Below, piece after piece: positions 49,984 through 58,390 of a stretch of 64,000 nucleotides of DNA; the first letter of the stretch is position 1, and each line of letters opens with the position of its first letter. The position numbers and the translations under genes were made by a program. Source of the DNA: Psychrobacter immobilis (GTDB taxonomy: Bacteria > Pseudomonadota > Gammaproteobacteria > Pseudomonadales > Moraxellaceae); the NCBI RefSeq assembly GCF_904846225.1, contig NZ_CAJGZJ010000011.1:1-64000 (forward strand), written 5' to 3'. Below the pieces are notes generated by a model. That model searched no databases. It worked only from the letters and a program-made list of their open reading frames with translations, and was not told where the DNA came from.

Positions 49984-50668
49984 TCGTCCAGTGTTTATGC
50001 CTGGTGATTCAAAAGACGAGCTAGTTATCATTGATAATTTAGATTTTGAATGGTTCCCTGGGTTTAGTGTGGCACAAAAGAAAAAGTCAGTTGAAGCTTT
50101 ACATCAGGCGTTTATAGAAAAATATCCTAGCAAAAAGGTTTTAGAAATATCATCTAAATCTGAGTCTGAATTGGGTATTATGCTCAGTGCTTTTAACCTT
50201 CAAATTGAGCTTCTTAACGGCCATAAAGCTAGTGTTGAAAGTCTTTATCAGTCGTCAAAAGTGTTCGAGCAAGGTGGTCCTTATGATGATATAAGATATA
50301 AAAGTCCATTAGAAGCGAAAAGAGATGAAAGACTAAAGTTTTCAGGTGATGTTATTGCCTTTGAGCACAGAAATGATAGATGGGATATTGAGCCAAAAAC
50401 CGCTTTCTATAACTGGCTATATTTGAATGTTTTGAACTTAAATGGTGATCTGAAAAATCGAATTTTAGAGTATGATGCTTTTACAGATATTGAATTCAAC
50501 CCGAAAAAATCCTTCAGTTGTCAGGCAAATGCTATTGCCTTATACGTATCATTTAGAAGAAATAATATCCTAAAAGAGGAGGATAGTATTCCTAAAAGAG
50601 ATAAGTTTCTAGAGCTAGTCAGTCGCGTGAAAAACAATAAAGGTGAGACACGAGATTTATTTGAGTAA
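49976..50668 (+). CDS. NADAR-like DNA ADP-ribosyl hydrolase (DarT-associated antitoxin)
   Basis: A 230-aa soluble protein starting MANRPVFMPGD. The segment SVESLYQSSKVFEQGG, then SPLEAKRDERLKF and a helix ending ILEYDAFTDIEFNPK parallels the NADAR fold seen in YbiA (SEHYFQAQKF, SPMVAARMG, and LLATGDATLVEHT). NADAR enzymes remove ADP-ribose from guanine bases and are found next to DarT1-type toxins. FEWFPGFSVAQKKKSVEALHQAF is a family N-terminal block. AAGGAG lies 9 bases before the ATG. The start overlaps the darT stop (ATGGCTAA), coupling translation, with the antitoxin second. Confidence 0.8.
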   Translation: MANRPVFMPGDSKDELVIIDNLDFEWFPGFSVAQKKKSVEALHQAFIEKYPSKKVLEISSKSESELGIMLSAFNLQIELLNGHKASVESLYQSSKVFEQGGPYDDIRYKSPLEAKRDERLKFSGDVIAFEHRNDRWDIEPKTAFYNWLYLNVLNLNGDLKNRILEYDAFTDIEFNPKKSFSCQANAIALYVSFRRNNILKEEDSIPKRDKFLELVSRVKNNKGETRDLFE

Positions 50669-50817
50669 GTTTGCTCAAAGTAATTGTTATTAAAAATTAT
50701 CTCCATTGACGCACCCATTAAATTATGACTAAATAAGAGCCAGACGAACCATAATCGTATCAGTGATAAAATCAAAATTGCCTTTATTGATGAGGCCCGT
50801 CGTACAAGGAGTGTACT

Positions 50818-51393
50818 ATGTCTACTATGATTACCGATCGCACCTATCGTATCGCTCGCGAAAATACGCAAGCAATGATTATCGACTTGCAAGAACGCTT
50901 AACGCCGCACATTTATGACCATGAAAATATCTTAAAAAAAACCGTCACGCTTATCAAAGGTTTGCAAGCGTTAAACATTCCCATTATGCTCAATGAGCAG
51001 TATAAGAAAGGGTTAGGCGATACGTTGCCTGAGATACGTGACATACTAGAAGGCGATAACGCAAAAGGCTTTGAAAAAGTGACTTTTAGCGCCTGTGATA
51101 ATAATGAGGCATGGCATTATTTAGCGCAGCAAAATCGTAGCACTATCTTGTTATTCGGTGTTGAGGCGCACGTTTGCGTGCTACAAACCGCGCTTGATTT
51201 GCTGGATAATGGTATGCAACCAGTCATTATTGGCGATGCAGTCGGCTCGCGTTTTCCTTATGACAAAAAACAAGCCATTCGCCGTATACGCCGTGCAGGT
51301 GGGGTGATTACGACTGTCGAAACTATTTTGTTTGAGTTATGCCGAAGTAGCGAAGACCCTGCTTTTAAAACCATTAGTAATTTGATTAAGTAG
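50818..51393 (+). CDS. Isochorismatase family hydrolase
   Basis: A 191-aa cysteine hydrolase of the isochorismatase-like fold. The catalytic triad is visible: Asp in MIIDLQERL (about 23), Lys in the GFEKVTFSAC region, and Cys in FGVEAHVCVLQTA (about 120). Close relatives include YcaC-like proteins of unknown physiological substrate. AAGGAGTGTACT precedes the ATG. A MITE-like element begins 3 bases after the stop codon. Confidence 0.88.
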   Translation: MSTMITDRTYRIARENTQAMIIDLQERLTPHIYDHENILKKTVTLIKGLQALNIPIMLNEQYKKGLGDTLPEIRDILEGDNAKGFEKVTFSACDNNEAWHYLAQQNRSTILLFGVEAHVCVLQTALDLLDNGMQPVIIGDAVGSRFPYDKKQAIRRIRRAGGVITTVETILFELCRSSEDPAFKTISNLIK

Positions 51394-51396
51394 CTA

Positions 51397-51565
51397 GGGC
51401 GTATCCTCAATCTGAACGAAAGCGACTAAATGGGCTAAAAATAGCTAAATCTTGCCAAACTATGTCAAATAGCTGGTCAATATCTCGATATTGTCTGCGC
51501 TATTTTCCTTGTTTGGCTGCCACTTATCTTATTTTTATCACCATTTTCAGATTGAAGACACGCCC
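51397..51565. mobile_element. 169-bp MITE-like element, copy 1
   Basis: Ends GGGCGTATCCTCAATCTGAA and TTCAGATTGAAGACACGCCC are an inverted repeat of about 20 bp with two mismatches, flanked on both sides by TA. The inside also holds inverted motifs (GGCTAAAAATAGC, AAATAGCTGG). It is about 95% identical to 60656-60824 by direct comparison (8 differences). No coding capacity. Non-autonomous transposon-like. Confidence 0.85.
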
Positions 51566-51692
51566 TAATAACCATGAGTCAATTAGTTAATTAACACATC
51601 TACATACTGCTAAACGAACCATTTACTAACCATTCTAATAGAGATAGCGCTTGTGAATATAAGCGCTATTTTGCTTTTAAGTAGAGAGAAAT

Positions 51693-52322
51693 ATGTCCTC
51701 AATCAATTCTATGTCATTGACCAATCCAACGCTCGCTTCAACTGTCGATATCGATGACGTTACTCATTTTTTGTTAGAGTTGGACGCGCTTAAACGCGTC
51801 AATCGCCGCAGCTACGTGACGAATACCACACGGTTAGAAAACTCCGCCGAACATTCTTGGCATTTAGCGATGGCTTGTTGGTCAATTGCTGAATTATTTG
51901 CACTGGATGTCAATTATGAAAAATTGCTCAAATTGGCGTTGATACACGATTTGGGTGAGATTGATGCTGGCGATACGTTTTTATTTGCCAGTAGTCGTAG
52001 CAAGGCGCACATCGAAGAGCGCGCGGGCATTGCTCGATTACAAGCAGAGCGTGGTAATGGTATTACTAATCTAACTGAGATTTGGGAAGAGCAAGAAACG
52101 GGCAGCAGCAAAGAAACTGAGCTGCTAAAAGTGGTGGATCGTTTATTGCCGTTTTTACTCAATCTAAAAACTGAGGGAAAAACGTGGATTGATGGTGGGG
52201 TCACGCGCTCGCAAGTGGCAGGGGCACTGGCATTCATTAAAGACAGCTTTCCGACCATCCATGATTGGCAGACACAGCAAATTGATTTTGCGACCAAACA
52301 AGGGTGGCTGATTGATGCATGA
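51693..52322 (+). CDS. HD domain-containing hydrolase (HDDC2/YfbR-like)
   Basis: A 209-aa HD-superfamily metal-dependent phosphohydrolase. Metal ligands: SAEHSWHLA (about 48-56), LALIHDLGEIDAGD (about 85-98), KVVDRLLPFL (Asp at about 150). The pattern and length match HDDC2/YfbR proteins, which dephosphorylate 5'-deoxynucleotides. AGAGAG precedes the ATG. Substrate inferred from family. Confidence 0.85.
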   Translation: MSSINSMSLTNPTLASTVDIDDVTHFLLELDALKRVNRRSYVTNTTRLENSAEHSWHLAMACWSIAELFALDVNYEKLLKLALIHDLGEIDAGDTFLFASSRSKAHIEERAGIARLQAERGNGITNLTEIWEEQETGSSKETELLKVVDRLLPFLLNLKTEGKTWIDGGVTRSQVAGALAFIKDSFPTIHDWQTQQIDFATKQGWLIDA

Positions 52323-52429
52323 TTTGATACAAGCGTTGGTTAGTCGCGCCTTGTTACTGACTCGCAATGGTTAACGTTGTCTAAAACCTTTATATTACAC
52401 AATGAGGTCAATAACAAAAGAGAGGCTAC

Positions 52430-53035
52430 ATGCGCTTATTTAGAAACCATAAAACATTGTGCAAATCGCTAGCCCTTGTCAGCATGCTAGGATTAGCACA
52501 AATGGCTCAAGCCGTAGCTCCTATTAGTGATGGCAGTAAATTGGCACACGATGCTAAAAAACAGATCGGTGTGACGGTCAGCTATGATCCTACTTATCGT
52601 AAATTAGAGTTTCCACGTGGCGACGTACCGATAGATACTGGTATCTGTACTGATGTCATTATTCGTGCTTATCGTTTGCAAAATGTGGATTTGCAGCAGT
52701 TGGTCAATCATGACATGAAAGAAAATTGGTCGGCCTATCCGAAGATTTGGGGACTCAAATCAACGGATAAAAATATCGACCATCGACGTGTGCCCAATCT
52801 AGAAACGTTTTTTTCGCGTCAAGGAACCACGTTATCTACGACTGACAAAGACAGCTTTCAAGCTGGTGATATTGTGACGTGGCGCTTGCCAGATGGCGAT
52901 CTGCCACATATGGGTATTGTCTCAGATAACAATGCTGATGATGATACGCCGCTGATTATTCATAATATTGGACAGGGTACACAGGAAGAAAATATCCTTT
53001 ATAGTTATCCCATACACATGCATTTTCGGTATTGA
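52430..53035 (+). CDS. DUF1287 domain-containing exported protein
   Basis: A 201-aa protein with a signal peptide ending AQAV (about 30). The DUF1287 domain fills the rest: VTVSYDPTYRKLEFPRGDVP, GICTDVIIRAYRL (conserved Cys), MKENWSAYPKIWGL, NIDHRRVPNLETFFSRQG, GDIVTWRLPDGDLPHMGIV (His) and IIHNIGQGTQEENIL. The Cys/His arrangement suggests an NlpC/P60-like fold, but the activity is unproven. AGAGG precedes the ATG. Periplasmic. Confidence 0.88.
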   Translation: MRLFRNHKTLCKSLALVSMLGLAQMAQAVAPISDGSKLAHDAKKQIGVTVSYDPTYRKLEFPRGDVPIDTGICTDVIIRAYRLQNVDLQQLVNHDMKENWSAYPKIWGLKSTDKNIDHRRVPNLETFFSRQGTTLSTTDKDSFQAGDIVTWRLPDGDLPHMGIVSDNNADDDTPLIIHNIGQGTQEENILYSYPIHMHFRY

Positions 53036-53118
53036 TAACGCCTTTTAGACAAGGTCGCCCGCAGTCGTAAAACTAAGCAATCAGTCGTAAAAACAAGCAA
53101 TACGAAATGAGAGCCACT

Positions 53119-53163
53119 AAAAAGCCCAGTTAAGCGTCAATGATGACGCTTAACTGGGCTTTT
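53119..53163. terminator. Strong bidirectional terminator
   Basis: AAAAAGCCCAGTTAAGCGTC pairs perfectly with its complement across an AATG-type loop. The stem is about 20 bp, with T runs on both strands, between convergent DUF1287 and psd genes. Confidence 0.95.
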
Positions 53164-53185
53164 ATGGTTATGAGTGTCTTAAAAA

Positions 53186-54028
53186 TTAAGATTCTTGAGC
53201 ATTCGCCTCACCCAATAACTGTCCCATTTTGACAATGCTATTGGCTTGCATGCTGTCTTGCCAATCTGCTTTGGCCGCTTTTGGTAACACGACAATCGCT
53301 GTTGAACCCAAATAAAAACGTCCAAGCTCGTCACCTTTTTCAAAGCTCATGTCGTGATCGGCTTCCTGAATATCGTCAGTGCGCATGATTTTTCCGGTAG
53401 CGACAGTTTCGATACCAGCGACAATCATCGCGCCAACCATCACCACAGCCGCTTTGCCATATTTGGTATCAAACATACAAACCAGTCGCTCATTACGCGC
53501 AAATAAGTCGGGTACATTAGCGGCCGTCGTGGTATTAACAGAAAACAGCGTACCGGGCACATAACGAGTCTTGGTCAATGTGCCCGCAAATGGCATATGG
53601 ACACGATGATAATTGCTTGGTGCTAGATAAACGGTCGCAAAACTGCCATCGGCAAAATAACGACCATCTTCGCTATCAGCCAGTAGTTGCCCAACATCAT
53701 AATAGCGACCTTTTGCTTGCAGCACTTTATGGTCGTCAATCTGTCCTAGTTGAGAGATAATGCCATCAGCAGGACTGACAATGCCGTCAGCCGTGGTATC
53801 GATAGGACGTGCATCGTGTTTTAGCTCACGCGTAAAAAAGTCATTGAAGCTCTCATAAGCGTTCAGGCTTTGGCGTTCATACTCATCCAGACTGACATTG
53901 TAGGCTTTGGCAAAGCTACGAATAAAAGTGCGTTTGACATAAGGGTGGCGGCTGGCGGCCAAACGCCCAGCGACTTTACTCAGCTGCTGCTGCGGGACAA
54001 GCTGTTGCAAGGTGGTAAATACATTCAT
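53186..54028 (-). CDS. psd: Phosphatidylserine decarboxylase proenzyme
   Basis: Makes phosphatidylethanolamine from phosphatidylserine at the inner membrane, 280 aa. The LGST motif (FYLGSTAIVVL, near residue 250) is the autocleavage site that creates the pyruvoyl group. Other blocks: YESFNDFFTRELK, VSPADGIISQLG, YHRVHMPFAG and NERLVCMF. Start ATG 54028 begins the usual N-terminus; the 15 upstream codons in the frame are not conserved. The ribosome site is weak. Confidence 0.95.
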   Translation of the reverse strand: MNVFTTLQQLVPQQQLSKVAGRLAASRHPYVKRTFIRSFAKAYNVSLDEYERQSLNAYESFNDFFTRELKHDARPIDTTADGIVSPADGIISQLGQIDDHKVLQAKGRYYDVGQLLADSEDGRYFADGSFATVYLAPSNYHRVHMPFAGTLTKTRYVPGTLFSVNTTTAANVPDLFARNERLVCMFDTKYGKAAVVMVGAMIVAGIETVATGKIMRTDDIQEADHDMSFEKGDELGRFYLGSTAIVVLPKAAKADWQDSMQANSIVKMGQLLGEANAQES

Positions 54029-54156
54029 AATAAGGCTACCAAAATAAAGTTCGATGTAATAATTAATAGGCAAGTGAGTAGCGGTATTTTATCATGGACA
54101 GCAGGGTGTTGTATGAGCATAATCTGTAAGCCATTTATAAATAAAGAAGGCCGTAA

Positions 54157-54609
54157 ATGAAAGCAATTATACAACGAGTACGCTGTGCTAGTGTCACCGT
54201 CGATGAGCATTGTGTGGGTAATATTGAGAATGGCGTGTTGGCCTACATTGGCTTGGGGCACGATGATACTCTACAAACACCACAGCGTATGATTGATAAA
54301 ATTCTGAATTATCGCATTTTTGAAAATACGGACGATCCTAATAAGCTTGGTAAACTGGATAAAAGTGTCCAGCAGGTTGGTGGCGGATTGTTATTGGTAT
54401 CCCAATTTACCCTGATGGCAAAAACAGACAAAGGCCGTCGTCCTGACTTTGGTGGCGCGATGGCACCTGAGGCGGCGCAAGCACTGTTCGCACAATTGGT
54501 CGATTATGCAAAGACCCAACATCCCAACGTTGCTACTGGTCAATTTGGTGCAAATATGCAAGTTGAAAGCGTTAATGATGGACCGTTAAACTTTTTATTA
54601 GAAGTATAA
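54157..54609 (+). CDS. dtd: D-aminoacyl-tRNA deacylase
   Basis: Hydrolyses D-amino acids mischarged on tRNA, 150 aa. N-terminal MKAIIQRVRCASVTVDE, LLVSQFTLMAKTDKGRRPDFGGAM (SQFTL block, about 80-100) and C-terminal GPLNFLLEV, where the usual GPVT cross-subunit motif reads GPLN. AAGGCCG precedes the ATG. It is divergent from psd, and phoB follows. Confidence 0.95.
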   Translation: MKAIIQRVRCASVTVDEHCVGNIENGVLAYIGLGHDDTLQTPQRMIDKILNYRIFENTDDPNKLGKLDKSVQQVGGGLLLVSQFTLMAKTDKGRRPDFGGAMAPEAAQALFAQLVDYAKTQHPNVATGQFGANMQVESVNDGPLNFLLEV

Positions 54610-54615
54610 AAGGGT

Positions 54616-54633
54616 CTGTCATTAAGCTGTCAT
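54616..54633 (+). promoter_or_regulatory. Pho box upstream of phoB
   Basis: CTGTCAT-TAAG-CTGTCAT is a perfect 7-4-7 PhoB-binding direct repeat, 87 bases before the phoB ATG. This indicates positive autoregulation of phoBR under phosphate limitation. It begins just after the dtd stop codon. Confidence 0.9.
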
Positions 54634-54719
54634 AATTAATACGTCTAATAGGTAGAAACTGGCGAATATTACTGGCCCTGTACCTGCTAAACTTTGTACG
54701 CTAACATTGAGAATGCTAT

Positions 54720-55424
54720 ATGTATAATGAGCAAATTTTGATTGTTGAGGATGAACCTGCCATTCGTGAGATGGTGGTAATGACACTAGAGATGGCCGGG
54801 TTTGATAGCTTGCAGGCAGCTGACGTGTCAGAGGCGCATCAACAAGTAGTCGATCACAGGCCAGCACTGATTTTATTGGATTGGATGCTACCTGGAGAGA
54901 AAAGCGGCGTTGATTTTTGCCGTATGCTCAAAAACGACGATTTGCTTTCTGAGATACCAGTCATCATGCTGACGGCCAAAAGTGAAGAGGACAGTAAGGT
55001 TCATGGCCTTGATGCGGGTGCTGACGATTATATGACCAAGCCTTTTTCTACCCGTGAATTGATATCAAGAATCAAAGCGGTGCTGCGTCGTAGTAATGCG
55101 CTCAGTAGCGATAAACCGATTGAAGTAGGAAAGCTAAGCTTGGATCCAAAGAGTCAGCGCGTGACCGCAAATGGTAAAGTCATTGAGACGGGGCCCACTG
55201 AGTATCGTTTGTTGGCGTTTTTTATGAGTCATCCAGAGCGTGCTTATACTCGGACACAGCTGCTAGACCAAGTATGGGGCGGCAACGTTTATATTGAAGA
55301 CAGAACTATTGACGTACATATTAAGCGTTTGCGTACATTATTACGCCCTTATGGCTGTGATACGTTGATACAAACCGTTCGAGGTACAGGCTATCGATTT
55401 TCTAGTCTTATTGAACCAACGTAA
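54720..55424 (+). CDS. phoB: Phosphate regulon response regulator PhoB
   Basis: An OmpR-type transcription factor, 234 aa. Receiver domain (1-120) with acidic pocket EDE at 10-12, phosphorylated Asp54 in LILLDWMLPG, and Lys in YMTKPFS. The C-terminal winged helix (about 130-232) contains TPTEYRLLAFFMSHPERAYTR, LLDQVWGGNVYIEDRTIDVHIKRLR and TVRGTGYRF. A perfect Pho box precedes it, and phoR follows 124 bases downstream. No pst genes are in the window. Confidence 0.95.
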   Translation: MYNEQILIVEDEPAIREMVVMTLEMAGFDSLQAADVSEAHQQVVDHRPALILLDWMLPGEKSGVDFCRMLKNDDLLSEIPVIMLTAKSEEDSKVHGLDAGADDYMTKPFSTRELISRIKAVLRRSNALSSDKPIEVGKLSLDPKSQRVTANGKVIETGPTEYRLLAFFMSHPERAYTRTQLLDQVWGGNVYIEDRTIDVHIKRLRTLLRPYGCDTLIQTVRGTGYRFSSLIEPT

Positions 55425-55548
55425 TTAATTATAAGTAACTGATTATAAAAAATTATTTACAAGTAAGTTATTTTAAGTAAATCACTATAAGAAGTCTCAT
55501 GATAGTCGCAACCTAACATAACACAGCGAATAGTGGTAAGGATGATGA

Positions 55549-56655
55549 ATGAGCACAATAATGCCAATGGCAAATGATCTACAAGGTCAACAGAATCAAT
55601 TAGAGCCAATCTCTCACCAGCATGCAACCGATCAATTGCAAAAAATCCGAAGCGCCTTACGAGCACTACGAGATGCCGTGATTTTGCTAAATGAAGAGGG
55701 TGATTTGGAGTGGTGGAATCAGGCCGCGCAAGACTTATTAATCTTACAGTCAGACGATAAAGGCAAGCATATTTTTGATTTCATTAGTGCCCCTGAGTTT
55801 CGTCAATACTATCAGGCAACCACGACATCTAACGATGGTGTGCATATAGAGTCATGGCAAGGTCCTAAGCGTTATCTGAGGTGTGAGATCACGCCTTTCG
55901 GTGACGAGAAGCTCTTAATTATTTATGATGTGACTCGCTTGCAGCAATTAGAAGAGATGCGTCGCGACTTTGTGGCCAATGTCTCGCACGAATTACGCAC
56001 ACCATTGACAGTGATGACAGGTTATCTGGAGAATTTCTCCGATCAGCCAGATATGCCGCCGCATTGGCGACGAGGGTTTGAGCTGATGACTCAGCAGACC
56101 GCTCGCATGAATAGAATCGTGAATGACTTATTGCTGCTGTCTAAGATCGAAATTGAAGAGTCACACGAGTTACATTATATTGATATGACCAAGTTGTTGA
56201 CCAATATTTATGATGATGCGCAAGCCTATAATCATGAATACAAACATACCATTCACTTACAGATAGACACGTATGATGGGCTATATGGTTCAGAGATGTA
56301 CCTAAATAGCGCGTTATCCAATTTGGTGATTAATGCCATTAAATACACACCAAAAGGCGGCAATATAGCCATTAGCTGGACCAGAACATCAGAAGGTTGC
56401 CGATTTGCTGTCGAAGACAATGGCATTGGCATTGCACCGCAGCATATTGCACGTTTGACTGAGCGTTTTTATCGCATTGATAAAGGGCGCAGTCGTGCCA
56501 CAGGTGGTACAGGGTTGGGGCTAGCCATTGTGAAACATGTTTTGTATCAACATGAGGCCAACTTAAAAATCGATTCAGTAGAAGGCGTGGGATCGACATT
56601 TAGTATGGTGTTTCCAGCGGCTTATGTTCGATCTACATCGACGGATAAATGCTAA
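55549..56655 (+). CDS. phoR: PhoR-like histidine kinase without visible membrane segment
   Basis: Sensor kinase partner of PhoB, 368 aa. It begins directly with a polar region, then a PAS domain (about 35-120: LNEEGDLEWWNQAA, HIFDFISAPEF), the HisKA box with His147 in VANVSHELRTPL, and HATPase_c motifs NLVINAIKYTPKGG (N), VEDNGIGIA (G1) and GGTGLGLAIVKHVL (G2). E. coli PhoR is 431 aa with two N-terminal transmembrane helices, which are absent here, and the 124 bp upstream encode none. AAGGATGATGA precedes the ATG. Confidence 0.9.
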   Translation: MSTIMPMANDLQGQQNQLEPISHQHATDQLQKIRSALRALRDAVILLNEEGDLEWWNQAAQDLLILQSDDKGKHIFDFISAPEFRQYYQATTTSNDGVHIESWQGPKRYLRCEITPFGDEKLLIIYDVTRLQQLEEMRRDFVANVSHELRTPLTVMTGYLENFSDQPDMPPHWRRGFELMTQQTARMNRIVNDLLLLSKIEIEESHELHYIDMTKLLTNIYDDAQAYNHEYKHTIHLQIDTYDGLYGSEMYLNSALSNLVINAIKYTPKGGNIAISWTRTSEGCRFAVEDNGIGIAPQHIARLTERFYRIDKGRSRATGGTGLGLAIVKHVLYQHEANLKIDSVEGVGSTFSMVFPAAYVRSTSTDKC

Positions 56656-56670
56656 AAAATGCTTTCTTAT

Positions 56671-56816
56671 TATAGTCAGTTCAAAATAAAAACGATACGT
56701 CAGTAGCCACGTGCTGCTGGGATAAATTTTTCTGGCGTGCTGTTCGCAAGCGCGACAGAGGCTGCAAAAGACATATCCCAGCAACACTGTATCGGATTTA
56801 AAGTGAATCGACTATA
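56671..56816 (+). repeat. Dispersed palindromic repeat, copy I (subtype 2)
   Basis: 146 bp with TATAGTCAGTTCAAAATAAA at the left and TTTAAAGTGAATCGACTATA at the right. Arms CGTGCTGCTGGGATAAA and TATCCCAGCAACACTG pair. The core differs (CGTGCTGTTCGCAAGCGCGAC in place of TGCTGTGCCTGCGTAGAC). It lies between convergent phoR and M23 peptidase genes. Confidence 0.88.
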
Positions 56817-56839
56817 TGATAAGTAAGTCGTTGCAAACG

Positions 56840-57430
56840 TTAGTTTTTTTGCAAAAGTGGGTACGGATTAACGGCGCTGCCATTGATATAGATGCCATAA
56901 TGCACATGTGGCGGTGTGCCTTTGGCGTTGCCACTGTCACCCACATAACCGATGATATCGCCAGCGTTAACCCAGTCATTGGGTGAAATGTCGGCATAAT
57001 CCTCTAAATGCGCATAGTAGTGTCCTGCGCCACCTGGTCCAACGACCACTACCACGCGACCACCCAAGTTATTCTCACCAACTTTTCTGACGATGCCTTG
57101 CGTCGTTGATTGTATAGGCGTGCCTCGCGGGGCAAAAATATCAATCCCTTCATGTGAGCGACCTTGACTACGTGCAGCGCCCCATGTATCAGTCAAACCT
57201 TGTTCTGGTAGCGGACTGGGCAAGCTGTTTTCTGTCGGTAACTCTTGTTGCAATAGGCTCATTTGTTGCCATTTTGCCATCACAAAAGACTGTGTTTGCT
57301 GGCTGATGCTTGGCAAGAGCTTATCGAATACGAATAAAAGTGCTATTAGCACCACTACCTTAATCAACACTTTTAGTATGCGACTTAAAAATGCTGGGTT
57401 CGGTGGCTGCTTATTTTCATTCGGTCGCAT
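56840..57430 (-). CDS. M23 family metallopeptidase (LytM/peptidase-like)
   Basis: A 196-aa membrane-anchored protein: a transmembrane helix (about 22-45), a linker, then an M23 zinc endopeptidase domain (about 95-190) with [12 protein letters not shown] (His and Asp ligands), the [10 protein letters not shown] His and the PPHVHYGI final HxH. It would cut peptidoglycan cross-links or act as a scaffold. ATG 57430 has AGAGG just upstream; a TTG one codon earlier is also in frame. Confidence 0.88.
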   Translation of the reverse strand: MRPNENKQPPNPAFLSRILKVLIKVVVLIALLFVFDKLLPSISQQTQSFVMAKWQQMSLLQQELPTENSLPSPLPEQGLTDTWGAARSQGRSHEGIDIFAPRGTPIQSTTQGIVRKVGENNLGGRVVVVVGPGGAGHYYAHLEDYADISPNDWVNAGDIIGYVGDSGNAKGTPPHVHYGIYINGSAVNPYPLLQKN

Positions 57431-57598
57431 CAATGCCTCTTATTTATCTTTTATTGCTTTCATTAATATTGTACGGTTCTTATTGATTAACGTATGTATA
57501 GCATTGTTATATAAGCATTTTAACCCCATAAATATAATACTTCTTTTGAAATACAATTTTAAAATACGATGGCTGCTATTTATTATGGTTCATTCTTT

Positions 57599-58294
57599 AT
57601 GACTGATGTTTTTAATAGTGCTGACACGGCGCTGGTTATCGATACCGAAACCGATCAAGGGCGCGATCCACGGCCTATCCAAGTTGCTACCATCAATGTG
57701 GCAACCGGATTTGAATGGATGAAGTATTTCAACAGTGGGCGCTCGATATCACCGATTGTTATCAGGGTGCATGGTATTACCGATGAGGATGTCGCGGGGC
57801 TTGAGCGTTTTGAATTAGAACAATTTGAATTACCAGAGTATTTGATTGGTCATAATGTACGCTTTGATTGGCGCGTGATTGGTAGTCCATCTGCGAAGCT
57901 AATTTGCACCGTGAGACTTGCGCGCGTCGCTTTTCCAGAATGGAGTGCGTATGGTCAGTCCAAATGTATCGAGCAATTATTGGGCACAGGCGAGGCGAGC
58001 AGGATGACGGTTGCCGCTCATGATGCGTTAGGCGATGCACGGATGTGTTATCTGCTTTATCAAGCCTGTTGTGAGCGTTTAGAGATTGCCCCGACCGATT
58101 TTGCGGCGGCGCATGCGGTCTCTAATACAGCGAATCCTGTGAGTAAGATGCCATTTGGCAAGCACAAAGGCACGCCAATCAAAGAAGTGCCCATCAGCTA
58201 TGTTAAATGGATGATAGGCAATATTCATAACATGCAGCCGTCGCTCTATTCAGCATTGACGAAGCGTGTTAAGGCAGAAGAAGCAAAAGAATAA
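57599..58294 (+). CDS. DnaQ-like 3'-5' exonuclease with C-terminal DUF3820
   Basis: A 231-aa protein. Residues about 10-165 are a DEDD exonuclease: LVIDTETD (ExoI), GHNVRFDWRV (ExoII) and HDALGDARMC (ExoIII, HxxxxxD). Residues about 180-225 are DUF3820 (SKMPFGKHKGTPIKEVPISYVKWM), found alone or fused to such nucleases. The start is unclear, because neither ATG 57599 nor ATG 57569 has a good ribosome site. 57599 is the shorter form. Probable DNA or RNA end-trimming enzyme. Confidence 0.83.
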   Translation: MTDVFNSADTALVIDTETDQGRDPRPIQVATINVATGFEWMKYFNSGRSISPIVIRVHGITDEDVAGLERFELEQFELPEYLIGHNVRFDWRVIGSPSAKLICTVRLARVAFPEWSAYGQSKCIEQLLGTGEASRMTVAAHDALGDARMCYLLYQACCERLEIAPTDFAAAHAVSNTANPVSKMPFGKHKGTPIKEVPISYVKWMIGNIHNMQPSLYSALTKRVKAEEAKE

Positions 58295-58297
58295 CGA

Positions 58298-58358
58298 GGG
58301 CGTGTGCTCATTTTTAAAACGGCCATATCTAAATGATAATAAAAATGAAGACACGCTC
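58298..58358. repeat. Short hairpin element resembling MITE ends
   Basis: 61 bp. GGGCGTGTGCTCATTTTT pairs with AAAAATGAAGACACGCTC with a few mismatches. The GGGCGTGT ends match those of the 169-bp MITE-like element, but the centre is unrelated, so it may be an internally deleted derivative. It lies 3 bases after the exonuclease stop, between convergent genes, and may terminate transcription. Confidence 0.6.
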
Positions 58359-58390
58359 TAGGCTCATTTGCGATTAAAGCAAAAATTAAT

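Noticed and set aside
51397-51565. MITE-like element as a small RNA gene
   Set aside because: The matching copy, terminal inverted repeats and TA flanks fit a mobile element better than a conserved RNA.
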